Below are positions 1 to 7,343 of a DNA stretch of 30,390 bases, in pieces (within the stretch, counting starts at the first letter, position 1; every line of letters starts with the position of its first letter). Source of the stretch: CAYJAZ01 sp964369185 (GTDB lineage Bacteria > Desulfobacterota > Desulfovibrionia > Desulfovibrionales > Desulfovibrionaceae); NCBI GenBank assembly GCA_964369185.1, contig CAYJEN010000014.1:1-30390 (forward strand), given 5' to 3'. The notes beneath the pieces are model-generated. The model searched no databases, was not told the origin of the DNA, and was given only the letters and a program-made list of their open reading frames with translations. Made by a program: the position numbers and the translations under genes.

Positions 1-94
1 ACTTGCCACAGCGTCTAATTCCTGAAAGAATTTTTATAAAAGGTGTATCAATATAAGGAATTAGCTTGTTCATATATAAAGGTCTGTATATCAT
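1..94 (-). CDS. AAA-family ATPase, DUF4143 type (N-terminal fragment, cut by window edge)
   Basis: Only the first 31 codons are present; the rest lies beyond position 1. The start codon is at 94-92, preceded by a good ribosome binding site (GAGGT, 7-8 bases upstream). The peptide begins MIYRPLYMNKLIPYID and runs into SGIRRCGK, the start of a Walker A loop. The opening 'RPLY..KL..YID.PFIK.L.GIRRCGKS' pattern is typical of the ATPases that carry an AAA_14 domain and a C-terminal DUF4143 domain. These are common, patchily distributed accessory proteins of unclear role, sometimes linked to restriction-like C-terminal domains. The family call rests on this short but characteristic stretch. Function is not inferable from the fragment. 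Confidence 0.75.
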   Translation of the reverse strand, partial: MIYRPLYMNKLIPYIDTPFIKILSGIRRCGK

Positions 95-123
95 TTTCTA
101 CCTCACAATCTCGTCTTGAAATA

Positions 124-152
124 ATCGTAACCGAAAAACTATTTAAAATCAA
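124..152 (-). promoter_or_regulatory. Possible promoter of the AAA ATPase gene
   Basis: On the minus strand, TTGATT (147-152) and TACGAT (124-129) are separated by 17 bases, about 30 bases upstream of the start codon. Each box matches the consensus at 4 of 6 positions, so in such AT-rich DNA this is only suggestive. Confidence 0.3.
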
Positions 153-153
153 A

Positions 154-183
154 AAGTTTTTATGGTTATAACCTGAAAAACTT
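154..183 (-). terminator. 30-base palindrome, terminator-like on the minus strand
   Basis: AAGTTTTT (154-161) pairs with AAAAACTT (176-183), and GGTTATAACC (164-173) forms an inner palindrome. On the minus strand the stem is followed at once by a T-rich run (TTTGATTTT), as in an intrinsic terminator. It sits just upstream of the ATPase promoter candidate, so it could end a minus-strand transcript arising between 190 and 450, or act as a regulator-binding dyad. Confidence 0.35.
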
Positions 184-453
184 CTTGCAGTAAGTGATGA
201 AACGCCTCTTAAAATAAAATCGCCAGCGTTTTTGTATTGATTTTACAAGCAAACAAAACTTTGATTGTGTAAATATCTATACAAAGGCGTTTTGGCGAAA
301 TCGCGTAAGCGAAATGATGAATTAGATTCCTTTATCTACTCCAGCCTACATTTTTTTGAACAGTTTGTTCTTGTTTCTTTTCTTGGTCTCTTAGTTCTAT
401 AATCGATTGTAATGTTATCTGATTTGACTTGAATTATAAAGATGAATAGTATA

Positions 454-495
454 AAAAGAACGAGCTATGATATAATAATCATAGTTCGTTCTTTT
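454..495 (-). terminator. Terminator after lutBA
   Basis: Arms 454-471 and 478-495 form an 18-bp stem (one G-T pair) around a 6-base loop ATAATA. On the minus strand the stem ends in CTTTTTAT, giving the T-run. It lies 17 bases past the lutBA stop codon and should end the repressor-lutC-lutBA transcript. The opposite strand also ends in CTTTTAT, so it may work both ways. Confidence 0.8.
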
Positions 496-511
496 ATTTT
501 AGATACACACA

Positions 512-2671
512 CTAATCAATAAGATTTTCTTCTAATAGTTCAGCGATATGCGTTACTTTTATATTTTGTTTTGACTTATGCATTCCCCCACCAATTTGCA
601 TTATGCAACCGGGGCAATCCATTACGACTCTTTCAGCAGTTGATGATGTAATATCTTTGACTTTATTTGATAAAATTTGTGATGAAACTTCTGGAAACTT
701 AGCAGAATATGTTCCACCAAAGCCACAACATACTTTTTCTTCTTTAGATGGAGTGTAATCTGCAACAAATTCTACAAGCTTTTGGGGCTGACTGCTAACA
801 CCTAAACCTCTGCACTGATGACAAGGGTAATGCAATGCAACTTTCTCATCTGACTTATTGAAAATATCAGATTTTACTTGCATAACATCTATCATAAAGG
901 TACTGAAATCGTAAACTTTATTGTAGAGATGGATAAAACTATCTCCTAAAATATTTTGATAGCCGTGCTTTATCTGCGATGCACAACTTGCACAAAGAGT
1001 GACTATTGCATCATAATTTGTTTTGCGTAATGCGTTAATATTTGTCATTGCAACATCTTTTGCAGTTTCACCTTGAGAAAGCATTTGCAGAGGAAGTCCA
1101 CAACAGTTTTGTTCTTCTGGAAAATCAATTTGTACATTCATTTTTTTCATTATTTTTACAAATGATTTCAGATGCTCTGGATAAATAAAATCTTGCACAC
1201 AACCTGCAAAGAGTGCAATTTTTTTATCAGGATTTGGAAGCGTATATTGAAGTTCTTCAAGCCATAATTCTCTAAAAGATTTAGGAGCAAGGCTAGGAAG
1301 TGATTTGAATTGATGCTTTTCAAAAAGAATATCAGGTAAATGTCTTATATAATTTTCTTTTACTACAAAAGGCTTTTGAGAAAATCTAACAGACTTCAAA
1401 AGCGTATGAAATAATTTTCTGTTTTTCATTATCTGAGCTGAAAGAATACCAATAGCAGGCGAACCAAACTCGTCTTGACAAAGCTTGCGAATTTCTTGAA
1501 TAAGTCTAGGTAAATCTATATTTCCGGCGCACACATCTTTACAAGCTCCGCAACCTAAGCAGTTTTGTGAAAGGTAATTAGCTTTTTCTTTATCGTGATA
1601 AAAATATGTAAGAATTAATCCAATCGCACCAATATAGATGTAACCCATTTTGTGCCCGCCAACCATGCGATATACAGGACAAACATTTGCACAAGCACCA
1701 CAACGAACACAGCGGAATATTTGAGAAAATAAAGGATCTTGAGCTATTTCACTTCGGCCATTATCAACAAAAATTATATGAACTTCTTTTTTTTCTGGAT
1801 TAGTATCAGATATAAAATCAGTCACACCATTAATAAAGCTAAGGTTTGCCGTAAGTCTTTGAGCAGTTGCGTTTCTTGGTAAGACAGTTGCAGCTGTGAG
1901 GGCATCTTCCAGTGTTGGAACAATTTTATCTAAACCAGTGATAACAATATGAGTTTTTGGTAGGGTTGAAACCATTTTCGCATTGCCCTCATTTGAAACT
2001 AAGGCAAAAGAACCGTTTTCAGCTATACAGAAGTTTGCTCCGCTTATTCCTATATCAGCTGAATGAAAATGTTTTCTTAATTGAACTCTAGCAACTTTTA
2101 CAAGATTATGCACATCTTCAGGGTCATAGTCATTACCTGTTATTTTAGTGAAATCCTTAGCTATTTCATATCTAGATAAGTGAATAGCTGGCATAACCAT
2201 ATGGGAAGGGCCTTCGTTTCTTAATTGAATAATCCATTCACCTAGATCAGTTTCAATAATTTCTATATTTTCAGCTAAGTCTTTATCACTGTAAAGATAT
2301 TTATTGAGTTCAATCTCTTCTGCTGTCATAGATTTTGACTTAATAAATTTTTTAGCATTTTTACTTTGAGCAATTACGGAAACATACATATTCGCTTCTA
2401 AAGCGTCTTTTGCTCGATGTACAATGATTCCGCGTTTTTTTGCTTCGTCTTTGAATTTTGAGTAAAGAGTTCCTAGATTTTTAGAGCACCAATCTTTTTT
2501 TTCAGCAATTTTCAAAATATGTTCTTTAAGTGGAATTTCATCCATAACAGTAGCACGACTGTTTTGATACTCAACAGCAAACTTATCTAAAGTTTTGCGC
2601 ATATATGAATTGTTGAGTGCGTCATCTATGTGTTTTTTATATTCTTTTTTATTTTGAGCTGTTTCGTGCAT
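512..2671 (-). CDS. LutB-LutA fusion: iron-sulfur subunit of lactate oxidation
   Basis: A 719-residue fusion of the LutB and LutA parts of the LutABC L-lactate utilisation complex, thought to pass electrons from lactate to pyruvate oxidation via Fe-S clusters at the cytoplasmic side. The N-terminal half (about 70-310) is an LUD domain. Two ferredoxin-type [4Fe-4S] motifs follow: C321/C324/C327 with C331, and C371/C374/C377 with C381. The C-terminal half (about 485-715) holds two CCG (cysteine-rich) domains like those of LutA, GlpC and heterodisulfide reductase: C491, CC523-524 and C560/C563; then C617/C620, CC648-649 and C686/C689. It starts 3 bases after lutC stops, so translation is probably coupled. 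The same fused form next to lutC is known in Desulfovibrio. No lactate permease or GlcD-type dehydrogenase is nearby. The exact substrate (L- or D-lactate) is not decided by sequence. Confidence 0.85.
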   Translation of the reverse strand: MHETAQNKKEYKKHIDDALNNSYMRKTLDKFAVEYQNSRATVMDEIPLKEHILKIAEKKDWCSKNLGTLYSKFKDEAKKRGIIVHRAKDALEANMYVSVIAQSKNAKKFIKSKSMTAEEIELNKYLYSDKDLAENIEIIETDLGEWIIQLRNEGPSHMVMPAIHLSRYEIAKDFTKITGNDYDPEDVHNLVKVARVQLRKHFHSADIGISGANFCIAENGSFALVSNEGNAKMVSTLPKTHIVITGLDKIVPTLEDALTAATVLPRNATAQRLTANLSFINGVTDFISDTNPEKKEVHIIFVDNGRSEIAQDPLFSQIFRCVRCGACANVCPVYRMVGGHKMGYIYIGAIGLILTYFYHDKEKANYLSQNCLGCGACKDVCAGNIDLPRLIQEIRKLCQDEFGSPAIGILSAQIMKNRKLFHTLLKSVRFSQKPFVVKENYIRHLPDILFEKHQFKSLPSLAPKSFRELWLEELQYTLPNPDKKIALFAGCVQDFIYPEHLKSFVKIMKKMNVQIDFPEEQNCCGLPLQMLSQGETAKDVAMTNINALRKTNYDAIVTLCASCASQIKHGYQNILGDSFIHLYNKVYDFSTFMIDVMQVKSDIFNKSDEKVALHYPCHQCRGLGVSSQPQKLVEFVADYTPSKEEKVCCGFGGTYSAKFPEVSSQILSNKVKDITSSTAERVVMDCPGCIMQIGGGMHKSKQNIKVTHIAELLEENLID

Positions 2672-2674
2672 GGA

Positions 2675-3304
2675 TTAATCCTTTTCAACTGTATCATCAA
2701 TGAGAATAATATGAACTTCAAGAGGTCCGTGAACACCAATAGCAGCAATTCTTTCAATGTCAGAAGTTTTGCTAGGTCCTGTAACAAAAAGACTGTAGGA
2801 TGAAGACTGCGAATTCATTAGAGTTCTTAGATCATTAGCAACTGAAATCAATGTTGATTTTATAGTTGATTTATAGAGAAGTAAAACATGAATTTCAGAA
2901 ATCATAGTGGCAAGTCTAGTATCATCATCTGTTACATTTACAAGGCACGAGCCAGTTTCTGCAACGCCTAGAATTGCATGACTAATTCCGATATCAATAC
3001 CTGCAAGACGAGCTCTAAGGTTATTATTTATGCAATCTATATCTTTTATATTGCAAGCATTTTTTAATTTATCATAAAGTGCACTTTCAAAACTTGGCGC
3101 AGCAATTAAGGATTGTAGGCGAGTTGGAAGATTATTTTTGCTAAGTTCACCTTTAGGTGTATCCTCATCGTCGAGAAGTTCACAAGGAGATTTATCTTCA
3201 GCAAGTTTTATAATATAAGGAATAGATTCTTCAATCGTATAACATTCAAATATGTTACATGAAGAAATTTTAGCTTTTTCAATAAATAATTCTGATAAAT
3301 TCAT
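2675..3304 (-). CDS. lutC: LutC / LUD-domain protein
   Basis: A 209-residue protein that is essentially a single LUD domain, the LutC subunit of the lactate oxidation complex. It needs no cofactor motif of its own. Family landmarks are the central GISHAILGVAETGSCLV region (about 105-123), which carries the AETGS motif shared with the LUD part of the downstream LutB, and the C-terminal GVHGPLEVHIILID end. The start at 3304 has AGAGGA 6 bases upstream. It is 38 bases downstream of the repressor gene and 3 bases upstream of the LutB-LutA fusion, so all three are likely one operon. Confidence 0.85.
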   Translation of the reverse strand: MNLSELFIEKAKISSCNIFECYTIEESIPYIIKLAEDKSPCELLDDEDTPKGELSKNNLPTRLQSLIAAPSFESALYDKLKNACNIKDIDCINNNLRARLAGIDIGISHAILGVAETGSCLVNVTDDDTRLATMISEIHVLLLYKSTIKSTLISVANDLRTLMNSQSSSYSLFVTGPSKTSDIERIAAIGVHGPLEVHIILIDDTVEKD

Positions 3305-3342
3305 ATATTCCTCTAACTGTTTGAATAAATTTACTCAGTTTT

Positions 3343-3990
3343 TTAAAACTCTCTACTGACCCAAAGAACTTTTCCAATTATACGAAATTGTTCATCATTA
3401 TATTCATTTTTATCAAGTTCAATGTCTTTATAATCTTTATTGTGTGATTTTAGAACAATGGTTTTAGGAAGAAAATCTATTTGTTTTAGATAGATAACAT
3501 CTTCAAACCCAACGGCATAAATTTTCCCTGTTTCAAGTGTTTTTTTAGATTCATCAATTAAAACCATATCCTTATCGTATATTGTAGGGGACATGGAATC
3601 ACCTGAAACTCTAAATAAAACCATATTGTTAGGATTACCTTTCTGTTCTATGAAACTTCTAGGAAAGGGGACTCTATCTAGTATGTTATCCTGTGTTTCA
3701 AGGCTGCCGTAGCCGGCGCAAAGAACTGCATTTACAAGAGGAATATAGATTGTTGAATCATCACTTGAATTCTGTTCTTGATTGTTAAAAGTATTTTTTA
3801 TGCCTGTAAGTATATAATTTACGTCAAAAGAAAGGCTCGCTAATTTTTCAAGGAATGATGCAGGTGGAGAAACAGTTTCTTTTTCATAAGATAAAAGAGA
3901 CGTTTTATGAATCCCAAGCGATTTAGCAAGTACTTCTTGAGTAAACTTTCTTTTTTTTCTTTCTTCTTTCAGTCTTTGACCAAAACTCAT
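3343..3990 (-). CDS. XRE-family repressor with S24 (LexA/CI-type) self-cleavage domain
   Basis: 215 residues. The N-terminal helix-turn-helix of the XRE/CI type spans about 5-60 (QEVLAKSLGIHKTSLLSYE). A C-terminal S24 peptidase-like domain spans about 82-210. The parts needed for LexA/CI-type self-cleavage are all visible: an Ala-Gly site at A92-G93 (CAGYG), the Ser in GDSM (S132) and the Lys in IYLKQ (K169). This family is inactivated by RecA filaments or other signals in phage repressors. Here the gene is not in a prophage but lies directly upstream of lutC (38 bases) on the same strand, so it is probably cotranscribed with the lactate genes. The start has AAGGAT just upstream. The divergent small gene at 4156 and the dyad at 4019-4042 suggest autoregulation. 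The regulatory target is inferred only. Confidence 0.85.
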   Translation of the reverse strand: MSFGQRLKEERKKRKFTQEVLAKSLGIHKTSLLSYEKETVSPPASFLEKLASLSFDVNYILTGIKNTFNNQEQNSSDDSTIYIPLVNAVLCAGYGSLETQDNILDRVPFPRSFIEQKGNPNNMVLFRVSGDSMSPTIYDKDMVLIDESKKTLETGKIYAVGFEDVIYLKQIDFLPKTIVLKSHNKDYKDIELDKNEYNDEQFRIIGKVLWVSREF

Positions 3991-4018
3991 AAGAAATCCT
4001 TAAATTTAAATGTTGACA

Positions 4019-4042
4019 AAAAGTTGAAGATGTTCTACTTTT
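4019..4042. promoter_or_regulatory. 24-bp dyad, candidate operator of the S24 repressor
   Basis: AAAAGT-N-GAA-GATG-TTC-N-ACTTTT: two 10-base half-sites are mirror images except for one base each, around a 4-base centre. It lies 29 bases upstream of the repressor start and 114 bases upstream of the divergent 61-residue gene. A plus-strand TTGACA (4013-4018) touches its edge. A related short dyad, AAAAAG-TAG-CTTTTT, is at 4102-4116. Position and symmetry fit a repressor operator; binding is inferred. Confidence 0.5.
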
Positions 4043-4077
4043 TTGTTGTCAGTTTTGAAGTTTTATAAGAGATATAG

Positions 4078-4106
4078 TTGAACAACATCATCTTTGTTTT
4101 TAAAAA
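4078..4106 (+). promoter_or_regulatory. Possible promoter of the 61-residue gene
   Basis: TTGAAC (4078-4083), a 17-base spacer and TAAAAA (4101-4106), each 4 of 6 to consensus. The predicted transcript would start near 4113, about 43 bases before the start codon. The -35 box lies in GTTGAACAAC, itself a short palindrome. A weak call in AT-rich DNA. Confidence 0.25.
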
Positions 4107-4155
4107 GTAGCTTTTTTTCTTATTTTAGTCAATAGAAATTTTAAGGAGATTTAAT

Positions 4156-4341
4156 ATGACAATGGCAAGCTTAATAAAAGAGTTTCCGCAAGGAGTTTCA
4201 ATTTTTCGTATAAATGGCAAATGGCATACAGAAGTGCGAGGGAGGCATGGAGTAAAAATCAATATTACTGATAATTTCCCTAATGAAAAAGAACTTGTAA
4301 AACTTCTCAAAAGTTTAGAAGAATACGCTTATGCGTCATAG
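4156..4341 (+). CDS. Hypothetical 61-residue protein, divergent from the S24 repressor
   Basis: I do not recognise a family. It is a soluble, mixed-charge small protein (FRINGKWHTEVRGRHG in the middle, helical charged tail with KELVKLLKSLEEYAYAS), with no signal peptide or membrane segment. I prefer it to the opposite-strand reading frame because it has an excellent ribosome binding site (AAGGAGA, 7 bases before ATG) and is followed by a terminator hairpin. It shares its upstream region with the cleavable repressor, the arrangement seen for repressor-controlled genes, so it may be that repressor's target or partner. This is context only. Confidence 0.65.
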   Translation: MTMASLIKEFPQGVSIFRINGKWHTEVRGRHGVKINITDNFPNEKELVKLLKSLEEYAYAS

Positions 4342-4349
4342 TAGAAAAA

Positions 4350-4389
4350 AAAGGGAAAGCAAGTTCTTTAAAAATTTGCGTTTCCCTTT
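4350..4389. terminator. Bidirectional terminator between the 61-residue gene and uvrA
   Basis: AAAGGGAAA (4350-4358) pairs with TTTCCCTTT (4381-4389), and GCAA (4359-4362) with TTGC (4376-4379) past a single bulged G. The stem is flanked by A-runs on the left and T-containing sequence on the right. It lies between two converging genes and serves both strands. Confidence 0.8.
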
Positions 4390-4409
4390 AATAGTAGATT
4401 AAGATAAGA

Positions 4410-7307
4410 CTACTTCTTTTTTCTTTTTCTTCTGATATTTCTTTCTTCTAGTAAGAACTGACCTGTAATAGAGTCAGGATTTTGTTGAAGAAGTTCTGGG
4501 GTTCCTTCCGCAAGAATAGTTCCGCCATTTTCACCTCCACCGGGGCCCAAATCTATTACATAATCAGAGGCTAAAATTACATCTGTGTTATGCTCAATTA
4601 CAACAACACTTGCGCCTTTATCAACTAATTTGTGAAGAACTGTAACAAGTTTTCCAACTTCATGCATATGTAAACCGGTGGTTGGTTCGTCTAAGATATA
4701 GATAGCACCAGGTAGAGATCTTTTTCCTAATTCTCTTGATATTTTAATGCGCTGTGCTTCGCCGCCGGAGAGTGTTGTAGCCGGTTGACCAAGTCTGATA
4801 TAGTCTAAACCTACATCTTCAAGAACGGCAAGTTTTCGCTCAAGGGCTGGGTAATTTTCAAAGAATACACGAGCTTCTGCAACACTCATATCCAGAATTT
4901 CTGCAATGTTTTTATCTTTATAATGTACTTCTAAAGTTTCGTGATTAAATCTTTTTCCTTTACATACATCACAAGTTACGAAAATATCAGGTAAAAAGTG
5001 CATTTCTACTCTTATTTGACCGTCACCTGAGCAAGTTTCACATCTGCCACCCTTAACGTTAAAACTAAAACGACTTGCAGTGTAACCGCGTTTTTTGGCA
5101 TCGGTAGTCAGTGCAAAAATTGCACGTATATCATCGAAAATTTTAGTATAAGTTGCTGGGTTTGACCGCGGTGTTCTACCAATTGGAGATTGATCAATTG
5201 AGATTATTTTTTCTATTTTTTCAGCACCTTCGATTGATTTTAAAATTCCCGGTTGGTCAACTTTTATTCCATGAGAAAGCGCTAAGTGCTTATAAAGAGT
5301 ATCAATTACAAGAGATGATTTTCCCGAGCCTGAAACTCCTGTTACACATGTTAAAAGACCAAGAGGAATTTTAACATCAAGATTTTTAAGATTGTTTGTA
5401 GATACTTTTTTTAATTCAATAAACTCTTTTGCTTCACGTCTTTCATCAGGGAGTGGAATTGTAAGGTCAGCACGAAGATATTTTGCTGTAAGAGAGTCTG
5501 ATTTCAGCAAGTTTTCAACACTACCTGCAAAAACTAAATCGCCACCATGATTACCTGATCCCGGACCGAGTTCCAATACTATATCTGATTCGCAGATAGT
5601 TGCTTCATCATGTTCAACAACAAGTACTGTATTTCCACGCTCTTGGAGAGAACGAAGAGTTTGAATCAAGCGTTGATTATCTCGTGGATGTAGACCTATC
5701 GAAGGTTCATCTAAAACATAAGTTACCCCTACAAGACCTGAACCAAGCTGTGATGCTAAACGTATACGTTGTGCTTCGCCGCCTGATAAGGTTGTCATGG
5801 TACGAGCTAGAGAAAGATAATTAAGTCCAACGTTTAACATAAAGACAAGTCTATGTTTAAGTTCTTTGAGTAAAGGCTCTGCAATAATTTCAAATCGACC
5901 TGTAAATTGGCGAGTCTCTAACCATTCAAGAGATTTATCAAGCGAAAGACAAGAAAATTCAAAGATATTAAGATTATCAACCTTTACTGACAAAGCTTCA
6001 GGGCGGAGTCGAGCACCTTTACACGCTGGGCAGTCAACAGAGTATGAATATTTTGATAGTAGAGAACCCCAAGCGTCAGACTGCGCCATACGCTCTTCAA
6101 GATAATACATCACACCATTCCAACAAGTTAGGGATGCTTCGTTTTCAAACTCTCTGATAGTTGAACGAGAAAAGCCAAAGCTTGTACGTTTCAAAGTTCC
6201 AGAGCGTGTTTTTCCACCGGCTTCACCGTGAAATAGAGCTTTTAAAGCATCTGCTGAAAAATCTTTTAATGGTGTATCAATAGTAAATCCATGTCTTTTT
6301 CCAAGTGCTTTAAGTGCAGGTAAAAGTCTTTGCATTGTCTGTGGTTGTGATAGAGGAGCTAAAACCCCTTCAGCAAGTGAGAGACTTTTATCAGGAGCAA
6401 CTAAATCCGCGTCAAAAGTTACAACTGTTCCAATTCCTGAACACTGCGGACACCAACCCTGTGGACTATTAAATGACATTAATTGAGGGCTTGGAGCCGG
6501 TAAAGAAATTCTACATGTTGGGCAAACAGAAGAGGTAGAATGTATAATATCTTCAGGAAATTCAGGATTATCCAAAATTTTAATTGCAATTCTGCCTTCA
6601 CCATGTTTGAGGGCAAGCTCTACTGAATCAGCTAAACGAGTTCGCATATCATGTTTTATTACAAGGCGGTCGACAACTAAGTCTATGGTATGTTTCTTGT
6701 TTTTATCAAGAGCAGGAGCTTCATCTATTGTATAGACTTGTGCTTCTTCGCCTAAAGTTGCAATACGAACACGTACAAATCCTTCAGCTTTTAGCTTTTT
6801 CAATCTTTCAACGTGTGTGCCTTTTTGGAGTTCAACAAGTGGTGCAAGAAGAAGAATTTTTGAATTCTCAGGAAGTTCCATAATATCAGCTATGATTTCA
6901 TCGGCGGCTCTAGCCTCGATAGGAATGCCGCATTTTGGGCAATACATTTTTCCTAAACGAGAGAAGAAAACACGTAGAAAATCATATACTTCTGTAACTG
7001 TTCCGACTGTGGAACGTGGATTTCTTGCTGTTGTTTGTTGTTCTAAAGAAATTGCTGGTGAAAGTCCTTCAATGCTGTCTACAAGAGGCTTATCCATTTT
7101 TGGTAGGAATTGACGAGCGTAAGCAGAAAGTGATTCAACGTATCTTCTTTGCCCCTCAGCGTAAACAATATCGAATGCTAGAGTAGATTTTCCGGAACCG
7201 GAAGGACCACAAACTGTAACGAGTTTATTACGTGGAATATCAACATCAATGTTTTTTAAGTTGTGCTGACGTGCTCCACGGATTTTAGTAATTGTATGTT
7301 CAGCCAT
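4410..7307 (-). CDS. uvrA: Excinuclease ABC subunit A (UvrA)
   Basis: 965 residues, slightly longer than the usual ~940. The damage-recognition ATPase of nucleotide excision repair; works as a dimer with UvrB in the cytoplasm. Two ABC ATPase modules are visible: Walker A GPSGSGKST (34-42) and GVSGSGKSS (657-665); ABC signatures LSGGEAQR at 507-514 and 846-853; Walker B LDEP at 532-535 and 872-875. Zinc-binding Cys pairs are C262/C265 with C286/C289, and C756/C759 with C779/C782. The tail is very basic (RNIRRKRKKK). It is the last gene of the dnaE-mfd unit, 36 bases after the surA-like gene. The start codon has no close ribosome binding site: a strong AAGGAG lies about 26 bases upstream, with a small palindrome between (separate entry). 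Confidence 0.97.
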   Translation of the reverse strand: MAEHTITKIRGARQHNLKNIDVDIPRNKLVTVCGPSGSGKSTLAFDIVYAEGQRRYVESLSAYARQFLPKMDKPLVDSIEGLSPAISLEQQTTARNPRSTVGTVTEVYDFLRVFFSRLGKMYCPKCGIPIEARAADEIIADIMELPENSKILLLAPLVELQKGTHVERLKKLKAEGFVRVRIATLGEEAQVYTIDEAPALDKNKKHTIDLVVDRLVIKHDMRTRLADSVELALKHGEGRIAIKILDNPEFPEDIIHSTSSVCPTCRISLPAPSPQLMSFNSPQGWCPQCSGIGTVVTFDADLVAPDKSLSLAEGVLAPLSQPQTMQRLLPALKALGKRHGFTIDTPLKDFSADALKALFHGEAGGKTRSGTLKRTSFGFSRSTIREFENEASLTCWNGVMYYLEERMAQSDAWGSLLSKYSYSVDCPACKGARLRPEALSVKVDNLNIFEFSCLSLDKSLEWLETRQFTGRFEIIAEPLLKELKHRLVFMLNVGLNYLSLARTMTTLSGGEAQRIRLASQLGSGLVGVTYVLDEPSIGLHPRDNQRLIQTLRSLQERGNTVLVVEHDEATICESDIVLELGPGSGNHGGDLVFAGSVENLLKSDSLTAKYLRADLTIPLPDERREAKEFIELKKVSTNNLKNLDVKIPLGLLTCVTGVSGSGKSSLVIDTLYKHLALSHGIKVDQPGILKSIEGAEKIEKIISIDQSPIGRTPRSNPATYTKIFDDIRAIFALTTDAKKRGYTASRFSFNVKGGRCETCSGDGQIRVEMHFLPDIFVTCDVCKGKRFNHETLEVHYKDKNIAEILDMSVAEARVFFENYPALERKLAVLEDVGLDYIRLGQPATTLSGGEAQRIKISRELGKRSLPGAIYILDEPTTGLHMHEVGKLVTVLHKLVDKGASVVVIEHNTDVILASDYVIDLGPGGGENGGTILAEGTPELLQQNPDSITGQFLLEERNIRRKRKKK

Positions 7308-7316
7308 AATAAGATT

Positions 7317-7331
7317 TAAGGTTTAACCTTA
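7317..7331. repeat. 15-base palindrome between ribosome binding site and start of uvrA
   Basis: TAAGGTTTAACCTTA is a perfect inverted repeat around one central base. On the uvrA mRNA it would fold as a 5-bp hairpin with a 5-base loop, lying between AAGGAG (7333-7338) and the ATG (7307). Folding would bring the distant ribosome binding site nearer to the start codon. Confidence 0.5.
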
Positions 7332-7343
7332 TCTCCTTGAGTA

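Larger units (their letters stand above)
95..453. other. Gene-poor stretch with palindromes and a possible coding remnant
   Basis: No complete gene is visible. Features seen are: the ATPase promoter candidate and palindrome (listed separately); a small perfect hairpin TCGC-GTAA-GCGA near 300-311; and a 33-codon open stretch on the minus strand (433 to 332) that ends in TAA but has no usable start codon and follows a stop. Its translation (ITLQSIIELRDQEKKQ, ending NVGWSR) looks protein-like rather than random, so it may be the tail of a decayed gene. I could not identify it. Confidence 0.4.

Noticed and set aside
4013..4041. Promoter TTGACA-17-TACTTT on the plus strand
   Set aside because: The -10 box is a poor match (3 of 6), and it lies over 110 bases before the gene, inside the dyad. 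Kept only as part of the dyad description.
4125..4310. Open frame on the minus strand over the 61-residue gene
   Set aside because: It has no ribosome binding site, whereas the plus-strand gene has an excellent one and a terminator. The two cannot both be real.
5153..7113. Several plus-strand open frames within uvrA
   Set aside because: They are shadows of the minus-strand uvrA reading frame, with no protein features of their own.
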